Below are positions 8,828 through 18,378 of a stretch of 64,000 nt of DNA, one piece after another. The DNA comes from an uncultured Erysipelotrichaceae bacterium (GTDB lineage Bacteria > Bacillota_I > Bacilli_A > Erysipelotrichales > Erysipelotrichaceae), in NCBI GenBank assembly GCA_945875435.1, contig CAMCKH010000005.1, positions 1-64,000 of the forward strand. The letters run 5' to 3'. Positions within the stretch are counted from its first letter, which is position 1. Each line of letters opens with the position of its first letter. A program made the position numbers and the translations under genes. The notes below the pieces were generated by a model, which saw only the letters and a program-made list of their open reading frames with translations, did no database searches and was not told the origin of the DNA.

Positions 8828-10556
8828 AACTAGCTCCTTTTTGTTGGTTATCATAGGTACTACGATAAATATCGCTTCTTGATAAAAGCTCTTGGTGATT
8901 TCCAAAATCTATCACTTCTCCATTATTCATAATAATTATTTTATCTGAATCTTGAATTGATGAAATTCTTTGAGAAACTATTATTTTAGTTACTTCTGGT
9001 AAATAATTTTTAAGTGAATTTCTAAGAAGATTATCGGTTTTATTATCCAAAGCACTTGTAGAATCATCAAGAATTAAAATCTTGGGTTTTTTAAGTAAAG
9101 CTCTTGCGATACAAAGTCTTTGTTTTTGCCCACCACTTAAATTACTTCCTCCTTGATTTAATAAGGTATCGTATCCATTTGATGTGCTTTCAATAAATTG
9201 ATGAGCTTGAGCCAATCTACAAACCTCAATAATTTCTTCATCAGTTGCGTTTTCATTTCCAAATTTTAAATTTTCTTTAATACTGCCACTAAACAAAATA
9301 TTTTTTTGAAGAACTATGGCTACATTATCTCTAAGAATTTTTAAATTATAATCCCTAACATCAACACCACCCACCATAACACTTCCTGCACTTACATCAT
9401 AAAGCCTATTAATTAACTGAATAAGAGTGGTTTTAGAGCTACCAGTGCTTCCTAAAATACCTATAACTTCTCCACTTTTAATTTCTAAATTAATATTTTT
9501 AAGTGCATAATTTTGTGCTTTATCATTATATTTAAAACAAACATTTTTAAAACTAATATCGCCATTTTTAACTTCAGTTACTCCATCTAAGTTTTCATCT
9601 AAAGTAGATTTTTCTGATAAAATTTCTAAAATTCTTTTACTAGATTCATACGCAATCACAATCATAACATAAACCATTATAAGCATCATTATATTAAAAA
9701 CCATTTGAATTCCATAAAGAACTAAGGTGCTTAAAATACCTACATTTATTTGAGTTTGTGGATCATTTATCAATAAATAAGAACCAAAATAAAGAATTAA
9801 AACAATATTTATATTAATAACCAAAGTTGTGGTAGGGTCAACCGCCGACACTAAAGTTTCAGCTTTAGAAAATAATTTATAAATACTTTTTGAAGCTAAA
9901 TCAAATTTATTAATTTCATAATTTTCACGCACAAAACCCTTCACAACTCTGATCCCTCTAATATTCTCTTGAATACCAGCATTAAGATCGTCATATTTTT
10001 TAAATACCTTTTGAAATAAAGGCATTGCTTTTAAAGTTATAAAAGTAAATATCGCAACTAAAAAAGGCAGGGTAATAATAAAAGCCATTGATAGTTCTTT
10101 TGAAAGAATAAAAGACATTACTAAAGAAAAAATAACCATCAAAGGACTTTTAACTGCTGTTTTAATAATCATCATAAATGCCATTTGAACATTTGAAATA
10201 TCACTAGTCATCCTAGTAACTAGGGAAGATGTGTTAAATTTATCAATGTTTTGAAAAGAAAACTTTTGAATATTTTCAAACATTTCTTTTCTTAAATTGT
10301 AACTAAAACCAACCGATGCAATAGAAGAATGAATGCCTAAAGCACCACCAAAAATAAGTGCTAAAACACAACAAATAAACAAAATTGTTGAATAATTTAA
10401 AAGTTTATCTAAACCTTCACCATTTTGAATAGATTTAATCATTGAAGCTGTTACAAAAGGTATAAAACATTGAGCTAATGTTTCTAATACTGCATAGATT
10501 ATTGTTAAGTAAGTATCTTTACGATATTTTTTTAAATATTTCAATAACTTTTTCAT
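8814..10556 (-). CDS. ABC exporter half-transporter (degenerate ATPase subunit)
   Basis: A 580-residue partner of the downstream half transporter. N-terminal membrane helices lie in residues about 15-300. The ATPase has Walker A GSTGSSKTT, signature NLSGGQKQRLCIA, Walker B ILDDSTSALD and switch VSQRISS. The catalytic Glu after Walker B is Asp and the switch His is Gln. That is the known hallmark of the degenerate site in asymmetric heterodimeric exporters, so the pair should work as a heterodimer with one active ATP site. The ATG at 10556 has no Shine-Dalgarno; a TATAAT ends 8 nt upstream (see the promoter entry). The N-terminus MKKLLKYLKKYRKDT fits the family, so I keep this start. Confidence 0.93.
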   Translation of the reverse strand: MKKLLKYLKKYRKDTYLTIIYAVLETLAQCFIPFVTASMIKSIQNGEGLDKLLNYSTILFICCVLALIFGGALGIHSSIASVGFSYNLRKEMFENIQKFSFQNIDKFNTSSLVTRMTSDISNVQMAFMMIIKTAVKSPLMVIFSLVMSFILSKELSMAFIITLPFLVAIFTFITLKAMPLFQKVFKKYDDLNAGIQENIRGIRVVKGFVRENYEINKFDLASKSIYKLFSKAETLVSAVDPTTTLVININIVLILYFGSYLLINDPQTQINVGILSTLVLYGIQMVFNIMMLIMVYVMIVIAYESSKRILEILSEKSTLDENLDGVTEVKNGDISFKNVCFKYNDKAQNYALKNINLEIKSGEVIGILGSTGSSKTTLIQLINRLYDVSAGSVMVGGVDVRDYNLKILRDNVAIVLQKNILFSGSIKENLKFGNENATDEEIIEVCRLAQAHQFIESTSNGYDTLLNQGGSNLSGGQKQRLCIARALLKKPKILILDDSTSALDNKTDNLLRNSLKNYLPEVTKIIVSQRISSIQDSDKIIIMNNGEVIDFGNHQELLSRSDIYRSTYDNQQKGASYEEK

Positions 10557-10564
10557 AATTAATG

Positions 10565-10593
10565 ATTATATTACTATCGCTTAAAAAAGTAAA
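10565..10593 (-). promoter_or_regulatory. Promoter giving a probable leaderless ABC exporter mRNA
   Basis: TTTACT (10593-10588), a 17-nt spacer and TATAAT (10570-10565) lie on the minus strand. The -10 box ends only 8 nt before the ATG at 10556, so transcription would begin at or within a couple of bases of the start codon. No ribosome binding site is visible. Confidence 0.6.
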
Positions 10594-10666
10594 TACATTA
10601 AGTTATATGTTTTAATTTTTCAAATATATAAAAAAATCAGGAGGATTTCCACTTTTTTATTTCGAG

Positions 10667-10753
10667 TTATATGATTTCATTAAAACACGAAGATATGTAT
10701 AAACACTTGAAATAAGTTAAAATATTCCATAATGGTTTATACGGTATGTTCAT
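10667..10753 (-). pseudogene. Possible remnant of an XRE-family regulator
   Basis: ATG 10753 follows AGAGG at a good distance and opens 28 codons, beginning MNIPYKPLWNIL, before TAA. From memory this start resembles small Cro/CI-type regulators that begin with a YKPLW motif. After about 12 residues the resemblance is lost and the frame stops, so it looks like a decayed gene. It lies in the 270-nt gap between tex and the ABC exporter genes. Chance similarity cannot be excluded on so short a match. Nothing else is evident in the gap besides the tex terminator and the exporter promoter. Confidence 0.33.
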
Positions 10754-10788
10754 ACTATCCTCTCTTGATTTTTATACTTACTTAGTTA

Positions 10789-10818
10789 CAACAAAAAACT
10801 TGAGTTATCTCAAGTTTT
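10789..10818 (-). terminator. Terminator after tex
   Basis: The perfect 10-bp stem AAAACTTGAG/CTCAAGTTTT (10795-10804/10809-10818) has a 4-nt loop and a T-rich tail on the minus strand. It ends the long Nudix-to-tex operon. Confidence 0.85.
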
Positions 10819-10826
10819 GTTATAAA

Positions 10827-12977
10827 TCATATGTTTTTCATTGTGAGTTGAAGTTTATTTTTAGCTATATCAATCTCAATAATCTTAACTTTAACTCTAT
10901 CACCGACACTTAAAACATCGGATACATTTTTAATAAAATTATTTGATATTTCAGAAATATGCAGCAATCCTGAATGATGAATTCCAAGGTCTATAAAAGC
11001 TCCAAAGTTAGTAATATTTCTAACAGTACCCTCTAAAATATCACCTATTTTTAAATCCTTTACATCTTTAATATCAAAACTTAGAGTTGGAGAAGCAAAA
11101 TCCTCCCTAACATCTCTTTTCGCTTTACAAATCGCATTGTTAATATCAAGTAAAGTTTCATATCCTAAATTATTTTTTGAAGCATATTCTTTAATTTCTT
11201 CATTACTTAAATTAGTATTACTATTTAGTTTTAAATTAAAATCACTAATAAATTTTTTTGCGATATTATAACTTTCAGGATGAATAGCACTATTATCTAA
11301 AGGTTCATTAATATTTTCAACCCTTAAAAAACCAACGCATTGTTCAAAAGTTTTACTGCCCATCTTAGCTACTTTTAAAAGCTCTTGACGCGAATTAAAA
11401 CCACCATTTATTTCACGATACTTCACAATATTATCGACTAAAGTTTTATTTAACCCCGAAATATAACTCAAAAGTGAAGCTGAAGCACTATTAACATCAA
11501 CCCCAACTAAATTTACACAATTTTCCACTACTCCATCTAATTCTTTTTGTAATAATTTTTGATTTAAATCGTGTTGATATTGACCAAGACCAATAGCTTT
11601 GGGATCAATTTTTACAAGTTCAGCTAAAGGATCTAAAATTCTTCTTGCGAGCGATACTGCACTTCTGTTGTTAAGGTCTACATTTGGAAGTTCTTTTGCT
11701 GCAAGTTCAGTAGCACTATATACCGAAGCTCCACTTTCATCAACCAATACATATGGTATCTTTAAATCGTTTTCTTTATTTAACGCAACATAAAATTCTT
11801 CAGTTTCTCTACAAGCCGTACCATTCCCTATTGCTACTAAATTAATATTTTTATTTTTAATTTCTGTTAATAAAATCTCTTTTGCTTCTGTTATTTTAAG
11901 ATTTGGTTTAGTGATATAAACTACACCACTGCTTAGATATTTTCCAAACTCATCCACTGTCGCGTATTTACATCCGTTTTTATAACCAGGGTCTAAAGCT
12001 AAAATTCGTTTATTTTTAATAGGAGGTGTTAATAAAAGTTGTTTGAGATTTTTTGAAAATAGCACAAAAGATTCTTCACTAGCTCTTGTTGTAAGCATTG
12101 TTCTAATCTCATTTTCAATACTTGGATAAAGAAGTCTTTTAAAACAATCCTTAACAGTTTCCTTTAAAATACCAGCCACAAATTCATTACTATTTTTAAC
12201 ATTAAGCTCTTGATTTAAAACTAATAAAGCAAATTCCTCATCCATTTCTAAATCAACCTTTAAATAATCATTAACTTCACCTCTATTTAGTGCTAAAACT
12301 TGATGAGCTTTAATCTTATTTATCATTGCTGTAAAATTATAATAATTACGATAAACACTATCTTCATCTTTTTTATTAACCGATTTTATTAAACCATTTT
12401 TAAGCAAATGTCTTTTTATTCTACTTCTAACTTTTTCTGAATCACTAAGTTCCTGTGCGATAATATCGCTAGCTCCTTGAAAGCAGTCTTTTAAATCTTT
12501 TAATTCATCATTTGAATTAAGAATTGAAGTTGCAAGAATATTTAATTCATTTTCACTTTTATTTTCTTTTATTGATTTTGAAAGGGGTAAAAGTCCTTTA
12601 CGGATAGCTTCACTTGCTTTAGTTTTCTTTTTAGGTTTATAAGGACGATATAAATCTTCTAATCTATTTAAACTATCAGCTTTTAAAATATCTTCAAAAA
12701 GTTGTTTATCATCTATATTTAATTCATTTAAAGTATTAAAAATAGTAACTCTTCTTTCATCTAAAGATAACTCTTCTTCGTATTTTTTAACAATTTTTCG
12801 TAAAAATTCATCATCTAAATTACCACTAACTTCTTTACGATATCTAGCAATAAAAGGAATAGTGCTTCCTGAATTTAACAATTTTAAAACTTCAAATATA
12901 TTTTTACTGTTTAAATTATAAAATTGTGCAATAACTTTAGAAAGTGATAAATCATCTCTTATCTCATATTTATACAT
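10827..12977 (-). CDS. tex: Tex-family S1 RNA-binding protein
   Basis: A 716-residue protein with the full Tex architecture: an N-terminal HTH-like helical region, an RNase H-like/YqgF-fold domain beginning near residue 327 (LALDPGYKNGCKYATVD), a helix-hairpin-helix region near 495-560 (SYISGLNKTLVDNIVKYREI) and a C-terminal S1 domain (about 642-716, GTVRNITNFGAFIDLG). Tex proteins bind nucleic acid and act in transcription and RNA processing; the exact reaction is unsettled. The length is normal. AGAGG precedes the ATG, which overlaps the stop of the YfhO-like gene by 8 nt. It is the last gene of a nine-gene operon and is followed by a strong terminator. Confidence 0.96.
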   Translation of the reverse strand: MYKYEIRDDLSLSKVIAQFYNLNSKNIFEVLKLLNSGSTIPFIARYRKEVSGNLDDEFLRKIVKKYEEELSLDERRVTIFNTLNELNIDDKQLFEDILKADSLNRLEDLYRPYKPKKKTKASEAIRKGLLPLSKSIKENKSENELNILATSILNSNDELKDLKDCFQGASDIIAQELSDSEKVRSRIKRHLLKNGLIKSVNKKDEDSVYRNYYNFTAMINKIKAHQVLALNRGEVNDYLKVDLEMDEEFALLVLNQELNVKNSNEFVAGILKETVKDCFKRLLYPSIENEIRTMLTTRASEESFVLFSKNLKQLLLTPPIKNKRILALDPGYKNGCKYATVDEFGKYLSSGVVYITKPNLKITEAKEILLTEIKNKNINLVAIGNGTACRETEEFYVALNKENDLKIPYVLVDESGASVYSATELAAKELPNVDLNNRSAVSLARRILDPLAELVKIDPKAIGLGQYQHDLNQKLLQKELDGVVENCVNLVGVDVNSASASLLSYISGLNKTLVDNIVKYREINGGFNSRQELLKVAKMGSKTFEQCVGFLRVENINEPLDNSAIHPESYNIAKKFISDFNLKLNSNTNLSNEEIKEYASKNNLGYETLLDINNAICKAKRDVREDFASPTLSFDIKDVKDLKIGDILEGTVRNITNFGAFIDLGIHHSGLLHISEISNNFIKNVSDVLSVGDRVKVKIIEIDIAKNKLQLTMKNI

Positions 12978-15273
12978 AAAACCTCTTTTTTATTTTTTTA
13001 AAAATATAAATTATAAACTTAATCAATAACAATACTGCTCCGACAACCATCATTTTAAAAGCCTTATTCAAGTGAGTGTAATTGTGAATAAATACAATGT
13101 TATGACTACCTTCACTTAAACCCAATAAATAAAAACTTCCATAAGCCTTATAACCTTCAATTTCTTTATCGTTATCTAAAATTGTAAAGCCCTCATCATA
13201 AGGAATCGCAAAAGTTACTAAAGAATTTTTAGTTAAATCAATATTAAAAGACATTGAATTAACTGTTTCGTAACCGTCAAAGTATTGAATATCATCATTA
13301 TTATAATCTTTAAATTTCTGATAAATTTTTTCATCAACCCCAACTTCATCTCTCATCTTTTTAATTACTTCGTGTTTAGGCATAGAAAAATTATCCTTGT
13401 TTAACTCTTTAAATTGATTTTCAATTAAAGTTACTTTTTTAATAGTTTTTGCCATAGCTCCTGGATCTTTAAATTTATAAATACGATAAGGAGGAGTTTC
13501 AAGTTCTTTAATCTCTATTCCATACCAATCATAAGTTTCGAACTTACTTTCATCTTTAACTATCGCATATTTTATTCCTAAAAAAGGATTACCCAAAGTA
13601 TAACCAAAATCATTAAAACTAAATCTCCAATCTACATTTGGATACATTCTCATAGTTTCTAAAAAAGGATACATACTATATTGATAAGTAGAATCATAAG
13701 TAAAGGCTGACGGTATTTGATAATATACATTTTGATTTACACCAATAACCTCAGTATCAATACGATAAAAACTATTATCGTATTGCTTTAATTTTTGATA
13801 AGCAGCTAAAAACTTATCATCTATCACTATTTTATTTTTAAGCATTTGTGTATTAAAAGGTGAAATGTTAAAATTTATTAATTCAAATGTTAAAATTGTT
13901 AATAAAATTAATAAAAAAATCGATTTAAATTTAAAATCAAAAGATAATACCGAGATAATCAAAGCATATCCAATTAAAAAATAAGGTATTAGTTTAAAAA
14001 CTTTTTCCTCTAAATAAAAATCTTGAACGATATTAATTTTAATAAAATAATAAACGCCTAAAAGCACCACTAAAAAGCCTATAATATAAACAATATTTCT
14101 TTTTAAATTAATAGTTAAAAATTCATTAAAAACTAAACTTGAAATAATCAATAATATTAAAGTAATATTTATGGTATATCTTAAAGTGTAGGTAAATAAA
14201 AGCATTTTTCCAACAATTGGACTTATTAAAGATAGACAGCTAATTAATACCAAAATAAGATAAAGTAATTTATTTTTTAAATTTTTTAAAGTAAAAATCA
14301 AACCCAATCCACTCAAACCAATCAAACTAAAATAAATACCAATTTGATTAAAAAAGTACCAATAATTTGAAAATACACTATCCAAAGAATAATTTAAAGG
14401 CATTAAAAAATTACTCAATATTCTTAAACTATCATTTATAGTCCAAAAGTTAAATTCCATAAGTGGTTTAACTGATAGTCTTGGTGAATTTAATAGAAAA
14501 AGAAGCGAAGGAAGCCAAATAAAAGATGATAAAAATAATGATATTATAAAATTAAATAGAGTTAAAAATCCTGTTTTAATAAAATCAAAAAAATTATTTT
14601 TAACTATAAAAAATCTAAAAATATAATAAATTAAAATAAAGACAAAACTTGTGAAGGAAAGATAGTAATTGGTTATCAATAATAAAAACGATCCGATTAT
14701 AAAATTATTGAATTTTTTATGATTGATAATATCCTCAATCCCTATAAATATTAAAGGCACAAAACTGTAATAAGAAATAAATATTGGAACTTCAACAAAC
14801 ATAGAGTTAAACCCGCAAAAAACATAAGCTAAACTATAAATAACTCTAAGATAATGATTTATTTTTAATTTTGAAAATAAAAAATATGAAGTTATAGCTG
14901 ATATTGTCAATTTAAAAATATACAATTTAAATAAAATTGTGGTGATAGCTTCTTTATTTTGAAAAAATAAATATCCTATCCAAGCATAAATATCTCCGAT
15001 TAAATAATATGATTTTGATGCAAAAAAATTATTACCAAAAAACAAATTCCAAGACCAAGATAAATTACCTTTTTGTATTAAGCTATAAAACTCTTGATAA
15101 AAAGGTACAAATTGATAAAAATAATCTCCATCACTAATATAATTTCCACTATTAAATAATGAAATAATGTTTTCTTTACTAACGTTATAAAAAATAAAAT
15201 TTAAAATTATAAAAACAAGTACTAAATTAATTAAAAGAAATAAATAATCTTTAATTTTGGTGATATTTTTCAT
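12970..15273 (-). CDS. YfhO-family membrane glycosyltransferase-like protein
   Basis: A 767-residue polytopic membrane protein with an N-terminal helix, an acidic loop (ISDGDYFYQFVPF), more than ten membrane helices to about residue 470, a large extracellular domain (about 475-735) and a C-terminal membrane helix with a Lys/Arg-rich tail. This is the YfhO layout. In Bacillus and Listeria, YfhO-type proteins use undecaprenyl-phosphate sugars made by a GtrB/CsbB-type enzyme to glycosylate lipoteichoic acid. A GtrB-like gene exists at 51631-52575 but is not adjacent. I use ATG 15273, with AAAGGAA about 10 nt upstream; a TTG three codons earlier sits too close to that site. The start overlaps the upstream gene by 23 nt. 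Confidence 0.85.
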   Translation of the reverse strand: MKNITKIKDYLFLLINLVLVFIILNFIFYNVSKENIISLFNSGNYISDGDYFYQFVPFYQEFYSLIQKGNLSWSWNLFFGNNFFASKSYYLIGDIYAWIGYLFFQNKEAITTILFKLYIFKLTISAITSYFLFSKLKINHYLRVIYSLAYVFCGFNSMFVEVPIFISYYSFVPLIFIGIEDIINHKKFNNFIIGSFLLLITNYYLSFTSFVFILIYYIFRFFIVKNNFFDFIKTGFLTLFNFIISLFLSSFIWLPSLLFLLNSPRLSVKPLMEFNFWTINDSLRILSNFLMPLNYSLDSVFSNYWYFFNQIGIYFSLIGLSGLGLIFTLKNLKNKLLYLILVLISCLSLISPIVGKMLLFTYTLRYTINITLILLIISSLVFNEFLTINLKRNIVYIIGFLVVLLGVYYFIKINIVQDFYLEEKVFKLIPYFLIGYALIISVLSFDFKFKSIFLLILLTILTFELINFNISPFNTQMLKNKIVIDDKFLAAYQKLKQYDNSFYRIDTEVIGVNQNVYYQIPSAFTYDSTYQYSMYPFLETMRMYPNVDWRFSFNDFGYTLGNPFLGIKYAIVKDESKFETYDWYGIEIKELETPPYRIYKFKDPGAMAKTIKKVTLIENQFKELNKDNFSMPKHEVIKKMRDEVGVDEKIYQKFKDYNNDDIQYFDGYETVNSMSFNIDLTKNSLVTFAIPYDEGFTILDNDKEIEGYKAYGSFYLLGLSEGSHNIVFIHNYTHLNKAFKMMVVGAVLLLIKFIIYIFKKIKKRFYV

Positions 15274-15955
15274 ATAAACCAAGTTCCTTTAAAATATAGT
15301 TTCCGGTATTTGTTTTTGAAAAAGAAGGCATTTCTTCATCTGAAACTTCTTGATTAAAATAAATTAAAATCGTTGTCGCAATTTTTTTAAAAAGACCAAT
15401 CAAATGTTTATCATAAAGATAAGAATCATAATCCCCTTCTAAAAATCTGTGATAAAAACTAAAATCACTTCCTCCTTTAAAATTTTCAATCATTGATTTA
15501 GCCATATCGCTATATAAAAATAATGAAAAATAATCACTATCATTGATAATGAAGTTTAATTTATCAAGTATATCATTATCATTTCTACCATTCACAATCG
15601 CCATTAAAAGCCAAAAATAGCTGTCACTATTTAAAAATGATTTTTGTTTATCAAGTTTATTATTAGTAGTTAAAAGATAATCAATTTTAATTTTATCAAA
15701 ATATTCAAATGTTTGTTTTAAACGAATTTTACCTGCCATTAAACAAATCATTGCTTTTTGATTAAACTCTTCATCTTTGTTTGTGTTTAAATAATTTGAA
15801 ATTGATTCAAAATGTTTTTCTTGATCATTAAAAGATTCAGAAACTACCACATTATACTCTTTAATCTTTCTAGTTCTAATAATAAGTTTTATCATTCTGA
15901 TTGTCATTATTAATGCTGGAACTAATAATATAATACTTAAAATATAATTTTGCAT
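15251..15955 (-). CDS. Membrane-anchored protein of unknown function
   Basis: I do not recognise this 234-residue protein. Residues 1-26 are a single hydrophobic helix (ILSIILLVPALIMTI) followed by Lys/Arg, which predicts a membrane anchor with a cytoplasmic C-terminal domain. The rest is mostly helical, charged and rich in Phe, Tyr and Asp, possibly TPR-like, but no clear repeat is visible. The start at 15955 is fixed by AGGAGG 5 nt upstream; an upstream in-frame ATG at 15973 lies inside rsmI and has no such site. It sits between rsmI and the YfhO-like gene with tight overlaps, so a role in envelope work with YfhO is possible but unproven. Confidence 0.8.
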   Translation of the reverse strand: MQNYILSIILLVPALIMTIRMIKLIIRTRKIKEYNVVVSESFNDQEKHFESISNYLNTNKDEEFNQKAMICLMAGKIRLKQTFEYFDKIKIDYLLTTNNKLDKQKSFLNSDSYFWLLMAIVNGRNDNDILDKLNFIINDSDYFSLFLYSDMAKSMIENFKGGSDFSFYHRFLEGDYDSYLYDKHLIGLFKKIATTILIYFNQEVSDEEMPSFSKTNTGNYILKELGLYEKYHQN

Positions 15956-15963
15956 TTTACCTC

Positions 15964-16809
15964 CTACGAACATTTATGGTAATTGTTATATACTACCTTT
16001 TTTGCGATATTGCATTTTTTCGCAACTTCACTAATCGCATCTTTAACGCTCATTCCACTTTTAACATAATTATCAACTAAAAACATAGCCTCATTAATCG
16101 ATACGGTTTGAGGAAGGTTTTTATATCCTTCTACCACCACAACCATCTCTCCCTTTAAATCTTCTAAATCTTTAAGTTCAAAAATACTTCCCCTAATATA
16201 CTCTTCGTGTTTTTTAGTAAGCTCTCTTGCGATACATATATATCTATCACCAAAAATATTAGCCATTAAATTCAAATTTTTATTAATTCTATGAACAGAT
16301 TCATAAAAAATAATGGTGTAAGGGAATGTTTTTAAACTTTCAATTTCTCTAACAGCTTCCTTTTCTTTATTTGATAAAAATCCGAAAAATAAATATCTAC
16401 TAGTGTCTAAACCTGAAGCAACTAAAGCATTTAAAGCTGCACTAGCACCAGAAATTGCTACTACATTAAAATCATATTTAATACATAAAGTTACTATATT
16501 ATATCCAGGATCACTAATTAAAGGGTATCCAGCATCACTAATAAGTGCCACATTTTTATTTTCTTGAAGTAATTTAATAATACCTTCACTACTATCTTTT
16601 TCATTATAATTATGATAGGAAATTAAAGGTTTTTTAATTTTTAAATGATTTAATAAATTAATAGAAACCCTAGTATCTTCACAGGCAATCACATCAACTC
16701 TATTTAAAATTTCAATGCACCTATTACTAATTTCACTTAAATTCCCAATAGGAGTTGCGACTATAAAAAGAGTTGGTCTATCATTTTCAAAACTTTTTAT
16801 TCTTTGCAT
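15964..16809 (-). CDS. rsmI: 16S rRNA 2'-O-methyltransferase RsmI
   Basis: A 281-residue tetrapyrrole-methylase-fold enzyme that 2'-O-methylates C1402 of 16S rRNA using S-adenosylmethionine. Visible family motifs: FIVATPIGNLSEIS near the N-terminus, VIACEDTR, LISDAGYPLISDPGY and the GASAALNALVASG loop. The length is normal. GGGAG precedes the ATG by 8 nt, and the start overlaps holB by 13 nt. The tmk-holB-rsmI order is a common Bacillota replication/translation neighbourhood. Confidence 0.96.
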   Translation of the reverse strand: MQRIKSFENDRPTLFIVATPIGNLSEISNRCIEILNRVDVIACEDTRVSINLLNHLKIKKPLISYHNYNEKDSSEGIIKLLQENKNVALISDAGYPLISDPGYNIVTLCIKYDFNVVAISGASAALNALVASGLDTSRYLFFGFLSNKEKEAVREIESLKTFPYTIIFYESVHRINKNLNLMANIFGDRYICIARELTKKHEEYIRGSIFELKDLEDLKGEMVVVVEGYKNLPQTVSINEAMFLVDNYVKSGMSVKDAISEVAKKCNIAKKVVYNNYHKCS

Positions 16810-17756
16810 AATACTTCTCCCTTTAAATTGTAAAACATCTCATCCAAAAGCAATTTATAATCATAATAGCTATTTATTTTATTTTTAGTATGGATAATTA
16901 TGGATAAAAATTTTAATTTATCAATATTAATAATTTTATTTTTTAATTGAGAAAATTCATCATTAAGATAACTATTATCGTTAAAAATTAATAAAATCAA
17001 ATCTAAAAAAATCAAAATATTTTTAATAACATCATCTTTTTCATACTTTTTAATATTTTCTAAATAATTAAAATGATAATAAGCCACCACCTTATCAATA
17101 TTAGCTAAATTATAAATAAATTCTTTAAAAAAAGCGTATGTTGTTTTAAAAAGTTCAAAATTAAATTCTTCGCTATAAGGAATATTTAGTCTTGTTAGGA
17201 CTAGACCTTCACTTATGTTTAATTCGCGGTATTTTTCTAAAAGTAATTGTTCATTATCTTTTTTAAATAAAATTCTTAAACTTCTGCTTTTAATAGTTTC
17301 TAAAAGATTATTAACATCATCCGTAATGAAAATACCGTAAATATCTTTAGAAGTAGGCTCTTCACTATATTTTAAAAGCATATTTAAAACTTTACTAGAA
17401 GCATTATTGATATTATTTATAATATATACTTTTTTATTGTTGAGTTCAAAACCGGTATTTTTAAATCTTTCAAACATCATTAAAATATCTTCTTTTTTAA
17501 TAATTTCTTTACTTCCATCAATAAAAAAAATATCAAGATATTCATTTTTCAAAATACGATCGTATAAATTAATATCTCTAATTTTTAAATCTTTACTTTT
17601 AGTTACAATCGCATAACTAAGCATAAAAGCTAAATCTAATTTAAAATTACTCTTATACCCCTCAAACAAAATACAGTGGCTCAATCTATCATATTTTAAA
17701 ATATTACTAATGCTTTTATATGCAATATTTTGATTATTTTCTATTTGATTAATCAT
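16797..17756 (-). CDS. holB: DNA polymerase III delta' subunit
   Basis: About 319 residues matching the clamp-loader delta' fold: LFEGYKSNFKLDLAFMLSYAI in the P-loop position, KVYIINNINNASSKVLNMLLKYSEEPTS (the family NxASxALLKxLEEP region) and IKSRSLRI (the SRC-like motif). The Walker A lysine motif and zinc cysteines are absent; delta' does not bind ATP, and the loss of cysteines is tolerated in divergent forms. The sequence is more diverged and Asn/Lys-rich than average. I use ATG 17756; an in-frame TTG at 17771 gives five more residues, and neither has a clear ribosome site. Translation is probably coupled to tmk, which it overlaps by 8 nt. Confidence 0.9.
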   Translation of the reverse strand: MINQIENNQNIAYKSISNILKYDRLSHCILFEGYKSNFKLDLAFMLSYAIVTKSKDLKIRDINLYDRILKNEYLDIFFIDGSKEIIKKEDILMMFERFKNTGFELNNKKVYIINNINNASSKVLNMLLKYSEEPTSKDIYGIFITDDVNNLLETIKSRSLRILFKKDNEQLLLEKYRELNISEGLVLTRLNIPYSEEFNFELFKTTYAFFKEFIYNLANIDKVVAYYHFNYLENIKKYEKDDVIKNILIFLDLILLIFNDNSYLNDEFSQLKNKIINIDKLKFLSIIIHTKNKINSYYDYKLLLDEMFYNLKGEVLCKE

Positions 17757-18378
17757 AAATTTTTTTAACAATAATAGCTAAAATTTCATCAACTACATCA
17801 TTTAACGGTTTAGATGCATCTACCTTTACTATTCTATCTTTAAACATTTCATTCACAATATCATAGCCTTTTTTAACTTTGCTGTGAAAATTAATGCTTT
17901 CTAAATCTAATCTGTCTTTATTGACCCTATTACTAATTCTGTCAAGACCGACTTTTTCATCAACATCTAAAAAAATAGTAAAATCTGGCATAATATCATT
18001 TATAGCAAAATCGTTAATTTTTAAAACCTCTTCAATGCCAATTCCCCTAGCATATCCTTGGTAAGCTAATGAAGAATCTAAAAATCTTTCACACAAAACA
18101 ATTTTATTTTCCAATAATGCTGGTATAACTTTTTGAACTAAGTGTTGACGACGACTTGCAGCATACAATAAAGCCTCTGTTCTCTGATCCATAGCTACAT
18201 TTTTAGGATTTAAAATAATTTCTCTAATACTTTCCGCGATCTCAATGCCACCAGGTTCTCTAGTGTGTAATATTTTAAAATTTAATTTTTCTAACTCTTC
18301 TTTAATTCTTAAAGCAACACTGCTCTTACCACTACCGTCAACACCTTCAAAAGTAATGAAATAACCCTTATGATTCAT
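17749..18378 (-). CDS. tmk: Thymidylate kinase
   Basis: A 209-residue kinase converting dTMP to dTDP. It has P-loop FEGVDGSGKSS at residues about 8-18, TREPGG just after, the DR-type motif CERFLDSSLAYQG, and the LID region around DRISNRVNKDRLD. The length is normal. I chose ATG 18378 (MNHKGYFITFEG) because family members start here and AAAGG lies about 12 nt upstream; the frame extends 14 codons further into the upstream gene. It is followed at once by holB. Confidence 0.96.
   Translation of the reverse strand: MNHKGYFITFEGVDGSGKSSVALRIKEELEKLNFKILHTREPGGIEIAESIREIILNPKNVAMDQRTEALLYAASRRQHLVQKVIPALLENKIVLCERFLDSSLAYQGYARGIGIEEVLKINDFAINDIMPDFTIFLDVDEKVGLDRISNRVNKDRLDLESINFHSKVKKGYDIVNEMFKDRIVKVDASKPLNDVVDEILAIIVKKIYD

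Noticed and set aside
8828-8905. Longer N-terminus of the downstream ABC half transporter
   Set aside because: It would overlap the upstream gene by 92 nt, while ATG 8827 has a proper AAGGAG site.
16797-17756. holB as a pseudogene because Walker A and zinc cysteines are missing
   Set aside because: The frame is intact, operon position is conserved, and delta' subunits do not need ATP binding.
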